In this document: piece by piece, positions 57,318-64,000 of the stretch | How positions within the stretch are numbered: the stretch's first letter is position 1 | Layout: every line of letters begins with the position of its first letter | Origin: JAAYYM01 sp964638005 | Lineage (GTDB): Bacteria > Bacillota > Clostridia > Lachnospirales > Lachnospiraceae | DNA length: 64,000 bases | Direction: 5' to 3' | Assembly: GCA_964638005.1 (NCBI GenBank) | Contig: CAZWXS010000002.1 | Span: 51,537-115,536, forward strand | Notes under the pieces: model-generated | The model's database searches: none | Told to the model about the DNA's origin: nothing | What the model saw: the letters and a program-made list of their open reading frames with translations, nothing else | Made by a program: the position numbers and the translations under genes

Positions 57318-57464
57318 GAAAAGAACCTATTATTCCTTGACGAAGTGCAGGAAATCAAGTCTGATAAAACCGAGAAACGCGAATATGAGCGTTTGCTTGC
57401 AATTCGTGATAATTATCCGAAGTATGTTTTTCTCACAAATGACTTTGCCGGCGGAAACTTCTGA
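57318..57464 (+). pseudogene. AAA ATPase (DUF4143-type) remnant
   Basis: The open stretch joins a Walker B-like FLDEVQEI to KTEKREYERLLAIRDNYPKYVFLTNDFAGGNF and then a stop. In DUF4143-type ATPases the Walker B segment lies near the N-terminus and LLAIRDNYPKYVLTMDEFAGG near the C-terminus, so about 250-300 residues between them are missing. There is no start codon or ribosome binding site in this frame, which follows a stop. The 57031-57169 stretch before the repeat holds no gene I can support. Confidence 0.65.
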
Positions 57465-57469
57465 GCAAC

Positions 57470-58826
57470 CTATTTTAGTTTAAACAGTGCTGACAGTCCG
57501 ATGTGTTTTACTGTGAAGGTGACTTCACCGTCTTTTGTGGCTGTGGAGGTGTAGAACTCCTGTGTTGGCTGAGCTGGTGGCTGTACGAATTCATTGTATA
57601 CATTGAGCACTAAGACATCACCTGCTTTAATCTTGTCATTTTTAACAGTAATCTGAATTTCCGTGCCCTGCACATAACTGATAGGCGGCTCTACAAGACA
57701 GGCAAGCAGCAACTCTGCAGACTTACCCTGTGTTGTGGCATAGTCTGTGATCGTAGTCTTGACATTTGTAAGTGTTTTATCGTCCGGTATGAAGGCTTTT
57801 AAGTAGGACACTGTTGTCTGCCACGGATAACTGACGCGCAGAATATCATAGGCAAAATCTGATTGTTTGGAAGTATCCGGCTTGTACTGCACAGGTACTT
57901 CGGTATCTTCCTGTGAGTCATCCTTTGCTGATTGTGCTGTTTTTTACCGGGTGGGTGCCGGCAATCCAATGGCCAAATTCTACATATTGATTGATTTCAT
58001 CCATGGTCCAAGGCTCACCATTAAAGATATATTTTGTTTCTTTACGGGATTCGCCTTCCTTTACAAAATTTTTTCCGGTTACACTATTCATCTCTAATAT
58101 CGCACTAGGTGACACCTCAAATGTTACAATACCATTTACAGAATACAATATTCTATCACCGAGCTGACTATCAAGCGTTAAGGATACCTTTCCTGACTCG
58201 ACTCTAAAACTTGTAGTAAGGTCTTTGTAATCTTCGCTTTGGTTTCCTCCAGTGCAGCTAACCACGCTGGCACGAGTGCTACTTTCCCCGAGTGATTTTG
58301 CAGTAAGTGAGCCGTCGCCTGTGATTGTCAAATTTACGCCCGCTTCAAGAGCAATAACTGTAGTTTTGGTAGATTCCAGTGTCAATGAATGTCCAGCTAG
58401 ATCAAGAACAACGTTTACATTAGCATCAGCCTTTATTGTAAACGTCGCACCGTCATTATGTGCATATGTTGTATCTCGTAATAACTTCATGGTATAGGTA
58501 TTTTCATCATTCTTAGTGATTTCCCAACAAGCATCAGAAGCATTGGACTCTACAGGCTTGGGGTGTCCACCATTTTTTTTAATTTCATTATTATCATCAC
58601 TTAAATCACTATAATCATAACTTTTTTTAAAATATTTTGATTGTCCCTTGGCAGGCAAATCAGTCGGATACAACTCCAGTCTTTGTTTGTTGTTTACATC
58701 AGATTGTAATTGTATCCAAGTCACACCCTTCGGTTCCTCCTGTTCCGCCTTTACCTCCTGCGGATTCATAATCATCATACACCCCACTGCCACCGCAGCA
58801 AGTGCGAATCGCTTCATCCATTTCAT
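57470..58826 (-). pseudogene. Secreted beta-strand-rich protein split by a one-base frameshift in a homopolymer
   Basis: Part 1 (58826-57918 on the minus strand) has a signal peptide (MKWMKRFALAAVAVGCM to VKAE) and a beta-strand-rich region with VVLDLAGHSLTLEST and VNLTITGDGSLTAKS, resembling parallel-helix or carbohydrate-binding repeats. It then stops. Part 2 (57892-57470) continues in another frame with LRVSYPWQTTVSYLKAF to FTVKHIGLSALFKLK. The break is in a run of six T (six A on the coding strand) at 57940-57945; five A would give one continuous frame of about 450 residues. The ATG at 58826 has GAGG 10 nt upstream; an ATG at 58835 is 1 nt from it. It may be mutation, sequencing error or phase variation. 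Confidence 0.75.
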
Positions 58827-58835
58827 AATCTTCAT

Positions 58836-59254
58836 ACCTCATTCTTGCAAATTTTATTTCGTGCCTTTGCATTTTAACACTTTATTTTTGCTTTGTCATC
58901 CTACTAAAGTATGATATTTACGTTTTATTTGGTGGCTAAGATATGCTATGATATTCCGAGAACGATTAAGAAGATAAAATGAGTGTAATAAAAGTATTAT
59001 TCAGCTGCCGTGGCAGATCAGTTTTACTATAAGTCAAACCTTTGCAAAGTGGGGCAGAGTACGGCATAATATGGCGGAAATCCTTCGAATTACTACTGTT
59101 TAGACTACTTAGGCACATTGCTATATGCCGGATATAGTCAAATATTTTGGGACAATTCCTTAGTAGTAATTGACTACTTACAGATGATAACTGTGCTTTT
59201 TAATGTTGAGTGATACGCTAAGTGTTTTATGCTTTGCGTATTTTGTGTGTTTGT
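58836..59254. other. Gene-free AT-rich stretch between the broken secreted gene and the R-M system
   Basis: No gene is supported. GACTACTTA occurs at 59103-59111 and 59172-59180. A 12-codon frame at 59125-59163 (MPDIVKYFGTIP) is too short to assign. The stretch reads as decayed sequence. Confidence 0.4.
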
Positions 59255-59297
59255 TGTGACTTATAATCCGTTGCCTTAAAGTCACACAGAATATAAT
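59255..59297 (+). promoter_or_regulatory. C-box operator and promoter of the restriction operon
   Basis: GACTTATAATC, a CGTT spacer, and GCCTTAAAGTC form the tandem-palindrome layout known for restriction controller proteins (GACT...AGTC, CGTG-type spacer). The outer halves lie in the inverted repeat TGTGACTT (59255-59262) and AAGTCACA (59279-59286). A perfect TATAAT (59292-59297) follows, with a poor -35 (GTTGCC or TTGCCT) inside the right C-box. That fits activation then repression by the C protein. Confidence 0.8.
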
Positions 59298-59323
59298 ATA
59301 TTTATATTGGAGGAATTGGGGCA

Positions 59324-59545
59324 ATGATTCAGAAAAATTTTGGATTAGCAATAAAGAAATTGAGAGAAGAAACCGGATTAAGTCAAGAAAAATTCGCATT
59401 ATCGATTGGTATGGATAGAACATATTATGCCTCAGTTGAAGCAGGCAGGCGTAATATTTCTCTTCAGAATATTTATAAGATAGCGGAGGGATTTGATATT
59501 CCTGTGTCGGCTCTTTTTGTCGTTGTCGAAGGAATGGAGGTGTAA
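59324..59545 (+). CDS. Restriction controller protein (C protein), XRE type
   Basis: 73 residues, the usual size. HTH-3 fold: FGLAIKKLREETGLSQEKFALSIGMDRTYYASVEAGRRNISLQNIYKIAEGFDIPVSALF. The DRTYYASVEAGRRN segment is the shared recognition helix of C proteins such as C.AhdI and C.Esp1396I. A matching C-box precedes it. It should boost and later repress transcription of itself and the two nuclease genes, delaying nuclease relative to methylase. The ATG has GGAGG about 10 nt upstream. The first nuclease gene begins 3 nt after its stop. Confidence 0.92.
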   Translation: MIQKNFGLAIKKLREETGLSQEKFALSIGMDRTYYASVEAGRRNISLQNIYKIAEGFDIPVSALFVVVEGMEV

Positions 59546-59548
59546 GCT

Positions 59549-60496
59549 TTGCCATTATCAAATGAATTACATGATCTGGAATTAACAGAAGATGAGACAA
59601 AATTGAGAGATGGGATTTTTAATATGAATACCCGTCGATTTGGAAAAGTTGCTGAATTTATGATTTCAAAACTTTATGGCTTTTCAGTAGTTGAGGGAAC
59701 AACAAAATATGATCTTGAATCAGATGATGGAACAAAAATCGAAGTAAAGTTTTCAAAAACTGAATACACAGAAGATGATATGAATTTGGATAATTGTTTA
59801 AGCGTTTGTATGAGAAATGCTAATCCAATTTCAAGACGAATATCATATGTTGATTTTCTTGAGAATGAAAATATACAGTTTGATAGAAATATAGAGCAGA
59901 TTAAGGCTTACGAGTTCGATAGGCTATATTATGGGCTTTTCTTTGAGGACCAGATTGCTATTTTTTCAATGTCATCAGAAAAAATTAAAGATATTATGAC
60001 GGCCCAGTTTTTTATTTCGCCACAAAAATCTCCCAAGCCCAGTGTTGACAAGTCGATTGATTTAATCATGACTTTTCCTAGAAGGAAAAGTGAGATTAAA
60101 AAAGTTGTAGGAAAAACAAAGAAGAAATTACAAGATATTGAAAACAGTAATAATCAATATGCTGAAGATGCAAAGAGCTATATTGTGGAAAATGATATGC
60201 TGGAGCCTTGGAATAGTATAATTTTGGATATCGAATCAAATGGGCTTACAACAGAATGTCAATTGGAAAGAATCTTGAATATAGGAAATAAATATGTTGC
60301 ATTCTGTCAGGATAATTTTTCTGATACAGGAAGATTCCCTAATATCTCTCCGTTTCAACATAGAGGAAATGATAAGGCGGAAGGACAGATGCATATAAAT
60401 AATGAGAATTTAAAATGGCACATTGAAGAAAGTGGATTCTTTTGTGGATGGATTTCATATAAGGATTTATATGAACTTCTAAAGCCACAGGTTTAA
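59549..60496 (+). CDS. Restriction endonuclease-like large subunit, PD-(D/E)XK type
   Basis: 315 residues starting at TTG 59549, with GGAGGT 7 nt upstream. The N-terminal half has RDGIFNMNTRRFGKVAEFMISKLY, a likely active site ESDDGTKIEVKFSKTEY (D..EVK pattern, about 57-70) and NIEQIKAYEFDRLYYGLFFEDQI. An extra region (about 150-270) is lysine-rich and absent from the neighbouring subunit. The end has QHRGNDKAEGQMHINNENLKWH. These blocks also occur in the next gene, so the two are paralogues. They are probably subunits of one enzyme, perhaps heterodimeric like Bpu10I or BbvCI (inference), under C-protein control. Confidence 0.75.
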   Translation: MPLSNELHDLELTEDETKLRDGIFNMNTRRFGKVAEFMISKLYGFSVVEGTTKYDLESDDGTKIEVKFSKTEYTEDDMNLDNCLSVCMRNANPISRRISYVDFLENENIQFDRNIEQIKAYEFDRLYYGLFFEDQIAIFSMSSEKIKDIMTAQFFISPQKSPKPSVDKSIDLIMTFPRRKSEIKKVVGKTKKKLQDIENSNNQYAEDAKSYIVENDMLEPWNSIILDIESNGLTTECQLERILNIGNKYVAFCQDNFSDTGRFPNISPFQHRGNDKAEGQMHINNENLKWHIEESGFFCGWISYKDLYELLKPQV

Positions 60497-60515
60497 AATA
60501 AAGGAGGAACAAAAG

Positions 60516-61097
60516 ATGGATTACATGATTGGAGATGAACTCGTTGAGGAATTTAGAGATGGTATTTTTGCATTAAGAACTAGGAGATTCGGTACTGTTG
60601 CAGAAATAATGGTTAAAAGATTATATGATTTAGATGAATCGGGTTCTTTGGCATTTGATAAAAGAGACAGACATTCGAAAGAGAGAATTGAGGTAAAATT
60701 TTCGACTGTTATGAAGGAAAATGATGACAAAATTCGTGATGATAATGTTATTGATCAGTGTAAGAAAGCTAACCTTGCTAATCGAGCTATGAAATCATCA
60801 GAAACAAACAGATATAGCTTTGATTGCAATATTCAGCAGGTAAAAAGAAAAGAATTTGATTTGCTCTATTACGGGTTATTTTTTGCTGATAAAATCGAAG
60901 TATATAAAATGACAAGTGATGAAGTGCTGGAGTGTCCGGGATATTCGGATAAACAACATAGAGGAAATGAAGGCGAAGGCCAATTCCATTTGAATGAGAG
61001 CAATATAGAATACCATAGATGTAATTTCCAGGAGAGAGTATTAACATATGCAGAACTTTATAATTTATTGAAGAATAAAAACAGAGCCAATGTCTAG
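60516..61097 (+). CDS. Restriction endonuclease-like small subunit, paralogue of the upstream gene
   Basis: 193 residues. It shares with the large subunit RDGIFALRTRRFGTVAEIMVKRLY, RIEVKFS (about 56-62), NIQQVKRKEFDLLYYGLFFADKI and QHRGNEGEGQFHLNESNIEYH, in the same order. It lacks the lysine-rich insertion. The acidic residue before EVK is not obvious (SKERIEVK), so its own catalytic centre may be altered. AAAGGAGG lies about 9 nt before the ATG. It converges on the methyltransferase gene, sharing a terminator hairpin. Confidence 0.72.
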   Translation: MDYMIGDELVEEFRDGIFALRTRRFGTVAEIMVKRLYDLDESGSLAFDKRDRHSKERIEVKFSTVMKENDDKIRDDNVIDQCKKANLANRAMKSSETNRYSFDCNIQQVKRKEFDLLYYGLFFADKIEVYKMTSDEVLECPGYSDKQHRGNEGEGQFHLNESNIEYHRCNFQERVLTYAELYNLLKNKNRANV

Positions 61098-61113
61098 TTT
61101 TAGGCATTGGCTC
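61084..61113. terminator. Bidirectional terminator between nuclease and methyltransferase genes
   Basis: GAGCCAATG (61084-61092) pairs perfectly with CATTGGCTC (61105-61113) around a 12-nt loop, with T-rich sequence on either side. Confidence 0.75.
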
Positions 61114-61122
61114 ATTTGATGA

Positions 61123-63288
61123 TTAAGCTAGAAATTTGTTTTCGTCATCAACGGCTTTCTTTATGATTCCAAATTCGTCTGAGTTTAGGTTAAATACTCT
61201 TGCAATAAGCATATCTAATTCGTCATATACTTTTTCGGCTTCAACTATATCAAGTCCAGAAATTAGTTTTTCTGTAAGGGCAATAATTTCATCTTGGGTT
61301 GATTTATCTACTGCCGGAATAGGAATGTTCTCGATATGTGAACGTAATACCTTTACCGAATTAAATTCTCTTTTATAGATGAATTGAGCAATTCTGGAAT
61401 TAAGTATTGCAAGTACATATTTCATTTTTATACCCGGTATTTTAGGAATGACAATATTACAACTGTTAAGTGAAAGTGTTTGTTTATCATCGTAGGCAAA
61501 AACTAATTGACTACTTATGAATCTATATAACAGTTTTTCTTGAGCACGATACATTTCTGCTGGTGCTATCTGTTGGAAACTTTCAGGCTTAAAAATGATG
61601 TAATTGGTGGTTGGGTTGATGTGATATTTGCTGATATCAGCCCCTTTCAATACCATCTCATTCTCTTCGGTCTTTTTATCAAAAATATATTCCTTATTAT
61701 TTCCTGTTACAATGCCTAATGCAAAATCCGCATTTCCTAGTAAGTAAGATGCATTTGAAATGTTTCTGATTTTACTCATAACATCGTATTCGGCGTCTGC
61801 TGTAGTAAAACTAAAATACTCTGAGTTTACTGCACGCTCAGTGTTAATTATAAATGACTCAGTGGCTGTATTAACATTCATACCTAAAGTTGAAAGAGCA
61901 GAGTGTGTACATTGTAAATCTAGAATAATACATGGACATTGCACACCGTCAAATGCGTTGCCTAGAAAATCAAGATTTTTTATAGAGCAGTTTTTAAGTA
62001 TTATCTCACGAATATCTGTATGTGCCTTAACATTTAGTATTGCTTCTGGAAGTACATATGCTAAGTGACCATTATTGGAAAGGTGATTAAGTGCTTGTTC
62101 AATAAATACATCATACGATTCAATGTTTTTTCTAGAAGTTGATTTAAATAAAGTTCGCAATTCTGTTTTTTCGTCTTCTGAGAATTCATAGCCCCAAGGT
62201 GGATTACCGATTATATATTGGAAGTTTTTAGTAGTATAATCGGTTAAATAGTTTAGTTCCGTAATGTGCTCATAAATAGAAGAGATTGGAACATTATATT
62301 TTAGAGCCATATTAAGTCTAGCTATTCTGACGCTAGCTGTATCTATATCGTTACCATATACCGAATCAAAGGTAATATGTTCTGGTAACTGCATAAGGAA
62401 GTTTCCTGTTCCACAACAAGGGTCAAGTATTTTCTGTGATTCAAGAAAATCGAGTTTACTAATGAGATTTTTTACAACCTTTGTTGAAGTATAGTATGAG
62501 CCGGTAGCCTTTCTGTTCCCGATATTTTTGCAAGAAATATAGATTAGACCTAAAACATCTTCGTTTGCCTCATAAATATACTTCATATTGAAGATTAAAG
62601 GATGCTCTTGGCAGAATCTCACTGCCGATTCCTTATTTTCGATCAAGTCAGATATCAAATTATCATATTCTCCAATTGTAAGGTTACCTTGAAGAAATTG
62701 TAATAACAGGTTTTGAGACTCTTTGATTTGAGTATCATTTTTGCTTGAGAATAAATGTAAGGCACAGTCTGCAACCAATAATTGAATTGTTGGAACATCT
62801 AAATCAATTTCGTTGTCTGATACTAATGCTAAGAGTTTTTGCAAAGTGGGTATATTTTTGCATTGCTCTGAAACATAGGAATTATACAGAGAATTGCCTG
62901 ATACAAACTTTTTGTTCCTTCTACTTTTTAAAGCTTTGTTTTCACCAGATTGAAGTTCTGCTCGTAAAGTTTTCACATATTTTTTTGGAAAATAAGGAGT
63001 CTTTTTTTTTGAATATTCTGGTGTTAATTTTCCGAGTTTAATCCAGTTTCTTCCTGTGGCGGTAGAAATGGATAATTCTTCGCACAGTTCTTTTAATGTT
63101 ATGCAATCTATAGAATCGGGTATTTCAGATAGTCTTTCATCCGATGGTTTAATAGCAGTGGCAGGAATTAGCCAAACACCACTTACCATATTGCACCCAT
63201 CGATTCTATTGGTTTCGCAGAGCTTTTGTACACGCCTTCCGGACAGTTCAAATTTTTCTGCAGCTTCTTTTACTGATATGTAATCCAT
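61123..63288 (-). CDS. Type II N6-adenine DNA methyltransferase with N-terminal DNA-binding domains
   Basis: 721 residues from the ATG at 63288, with AGGAGGG about 7 nt upstream; the frame runs open further upstream but without a site. An N-terminal winged helix (DYISVKEAAEKFELSGRRVQKL to LIPATAIKPSDERL, about 1-52) is followed by a second HTH (ITLKELCEELSISTATGRNWI, about 60-85) and a helical region. The catalytic domain has KATGSYYTSTKVV, motif I ILDPCCGTGNFL (about 286) and motif IV IIGNPPWGYEFS (about 361), the NPPW/NPPY signature of adenine N6 methylation. A C-terminal target-recognition region (about 500-700) is TaqI/Eco57I-like. It should protect the host site from the convergent two-subunit nuclease. 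Confidence 0.88.
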   Translation of the reverse strand: MDYISVKEAAEKFELSGRRVQKLCETNRIDGCNMVSGVWLIPATAIKPSDERLSEIPDSIDCITLKELCEELSISTATGRNWIKLGKLTPEYSKKKTPYFPKKYVKTLRAELQSGENKALKSRRNKKFVSGNSLYNSYVSEQCKNIPTLQKLLALVSDNEIDLDVPTIQLLVADCALHLFSSKNDTQIKESQNLLLQFLQGNLTIGEYDNLISDLIENKESAVRFCQEHPLIFNMKYIYEANEDVLGLIYISCKNIGNRKATGSYYTSTKVVKNLISKLDFLESQKILDPCCGTGNFLMQLPEHITFDSVYGNDIDTASVRIARLNMALKYNVPISSIYEHITELNYLTDYTTKNFQYIIGNPPWGYEFSEDEKTELRTLFKSTSRKNIESYDVFIEQALNHLSNNGHLAYVLPEAILNVKAHTDIREIILKNCSIKNLDFLGNAFDGVQCPCIILDLQCTHSALSTLGMNVNTATESFIINTERAVNSEYFSFTTADAEYDVMSKIRNISNASYLLGNADFALGIVTGNNKEYIFDKKTEENEMVLKGADISKYHINPTTNYIIFKPESFQQIAPAEMYRAQEKLLYRFISSQLVFAYDDKQTLSLNSCNIVIPKIPGIKMKYVLAILNSRIAQFIYKREFNSVKVLRSHIENIPIPAVDKSTQDEIIALTEKLISGLDIVEAEKVYDELDMLIARVFNLNSDEFGIIKKAVDDENKFLA

Positions 63289-63303
63289 AGTACCCTCCTG
63301 AGT

Positions 63304-63345
63304 GATTATAATAGTCATTATATACGCAAAAACGAACAAAGGCAA
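63304..63345 (-). promoter_or_regulatory. Methyltransferase promoter with a C-box-like site at the start
   Basis: On the minus strand TTGCCT (63345-63340), 17-bp spacer, TATAAT (63322-63317). Immediately downstream GACTATTATAATC (63316-63304) resembles a C-box half site. In Esp1396I-like systems the C protein represses the methylase from such a site over the start (established for that family; inferred here). Confidence 0.6.
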
Positions 63346-63746
63346 TATTAATATAATGAAATGATAAAGGGGGATAATAATCTTTGTAAGTATTGAGAAA
63401 GAAGATCGATGCCCCCTCAAACGTAGATTTTCGCGAAATAGCGTAGGGGGTATTTCGTATAGTCGGATTCGGAAATAAGTAAGACCAACGGGCATAAATT
63501 TTGTCCGATAGAATGATTTAGAATTAAATAAGATTTTGTGTTGTTTCACGAAATAGTACAGATCAGAAGTGGTGAAAGGCTCCTGGTCTGTTTTTATACT
63601 TGAATTTTATCCGGCTTGAAAGAAATGTTTATGTCGTAGTCCGATGTGTCAGTAAGCGTTTGCCGTTCTCTACATCTTTTATTCTGTAGCTATAAGGTCA
63701 TTTATTGCAGATGGCGAATATTACACCTCATGATGGGGTGTTTAAT
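63346..63746. other. Gene-free right flank of the R-M system
   Basis: No gene is supported. AGGGGG and CCCCCT runs near 63377-63420 and 63416-63450 can pair in several ways, and the GATTTTCGCGAAATAGCG stretch is palindromic in part. ACACCTC (63723-63729) and GGGGTGT (63735-63741) form a short hairpin. The codon content reads as decayed sequence. Confidence 0.4.
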
Positions 63747-63758
63747 ATGAAAGATACA

Positions 63759-63835
63759 TTTACTGGCAGGGCTGAAAAGCACTGTTTTTTATTTGACAAT
63801 TTCCGTATCCAGAGTGATGAATTACCTATATGAAA
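63759..63835 (+). repeat. Copy B of the ~77-bp repeat, with a 28-codon frame
   Basis: It matches copy A (57170-57246). An ATG at 63747 (GGGGTG 6 nt upstream) opens a 28-codon frame ending FLFDNFRIQSDELPI and stop at 63833; copy A carries a frameshift in its T-run. So a peptide C-terminus may be what is conserved. Beyond the repeat the two copies diverge. Confidence 0.7.
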
Positions 63836-63945
63836 CAAGCTGGAGGTATAAGGAATGGAGAATAATTCAAATGTGCAAGGATTGAAATTGCAGGATAAAT
63901 ATTGATCTTGACGGATTGACACTAACTTGTTCAGAGGATGAAACC

Positions 63946-63987
63946 TTACTATTGAATGAAAAATATAATAATTCCATTCAATAGTAA
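63946..63987. repeat. Perfect 13-bp inverted repeat at the window end
   Basis: TTACTATTGAATG (63946-63958) and CATTCAATAGTAA (63975-63987) with a 16-bp gap. A similar CATTCAATAATTC sequence follows copy A. It may be the operator of a gene beyond the window. Sequence 63836-63945 shows no supported gene. Confidence 0.5.
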
Positions 63988-64000
63988 AGTTAATAAATTG

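Noticed and set aside
63289..63549. Upstream extension of the methyltransferase frame
   Set aside because: It would cross the predicted promoter and the C-box-like site, has no ribosome binding site, and encodes a hydrophobic stretch unrelated to the domain that starts at 63288.
63747..63833. 28-codon frame within repeat copy B as a real gene
   Set aside because: Copy A carries a frameshift in the same region, and the peptide is too short to assign; kept as part of the repeat only.
1..64000. CRISPR arrays or cas genes
   Set aside because: No set of regularly spaced near-identical repeats with unique spacers was seen; the direct repeats at 52.9 and 53.8 kb are only three short copies each, inside promoters.
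52593..64000. Prophage or complete integrative element
   Set aside because: No integrase, terminase, capsid, relaxase or replication gene was seen; accessory traits here are isolated genes and remnants.

Overview
The window reads as chromosomal DNA from a Gram-positive, low-to-mid GC anaerobe of the class Clostridia, most likely Lachnospiraceae. This is inferred from strong AGGAGG-type ribosome binding sites, a sporulation-type sigma H in the conserved cysE-cysS-mrnC-rlmB-sigH order, a HrcA/CIRCE-controlled chaperone gene, an ECF thiamine transporter behind a TPP riboswitch, and NHLP-type bacteriocin exporters. I cannot name the genus or species from sequence alone.

Layout. 1-6.5 kb: 3' part of a hybrid histidine kinase, an SPFH protein paired with a divergent NAD-kinase-like protein, argS, and a decayed traX-like gene. 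6.6-14 kb: a MacB/FtsX-type ABC exporter, a secreted serine beta-lactamase-family protein and a convergent two-component system, probably one envelope-stress or drug-response module. 14.2-18.8 kb: an EcsC protein, a GyrI-like drug-binding protein behind a MerR-type 19-bp-spacer promoter, a TIGR01212 radical SAM protein, and a SirTM sirtuin/zinc-macrodomain pair that should write and erase ADP-ribose. 18.8-24.5 kb: two tRNAs, a ferritin-like/VIT1 iron transporter fusion, a DUF3298 lipoprotein, an ECF sigma/anti-sigma pair, thiT with its riboswitch, and an unexplained palindromic element. 24.5-29.4 kb: ispF, cysE, cysS, mrnC, rlmB, sigH and tRNA-Thr. 29.4-34.1 kb: two NHLP bacteriocin-export ABC proteins behind a very short HlyD-like protein, with no precursor peptide visible. 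34.2-52.1 kb: largely core and metabolic genes (aldo/keto reductase, glnS, LiaF-like envelope proteins, a COG2509 flavoprotein, a PrsA-like lipoprotein, htpG behind CIRCE, a REC protein, a diguanylate cyclase, ilvE, an SSF symporter, a MATE-HATPase fusion).

52-64 kb is accessory DNA, more AT-rich and with more broken genes. It holds an XRE regulator with a membrane partner behind three direct repeats at an exact 23-bp period, a ClbS/DfsB-like protein, a Fic protein with its own DNA-binding domain behind three direct repeats, a GNAT-nucleotidyltransferase fusion, three gene remnants (MCP, AAA/DUF4143, a frameshifted secreted protein), and a complete-looking C-protein-controlled restriction-modification system. 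That system has a controller, two paralogous PD-(D/E)XK-like nuclease subunits of unequal size and a convergent N6-adenine methyltransferase. Two copies of a ~77-bp repeat lie about 6.5 kb apart on either side of the R-M region.

The least ordinary signals are the two-subunit restriction enzyme with matching C-boxes at both promoters, the SirTM/macrodomain pair without its usual lipoylation partners, the regulatory repeat arrays beside the Fic and XRE genes, the truncated NHLP HlyD, and the palindromic element at 24.26-24.37 kb. All functional statements are from reading the sequence; no database search was run.
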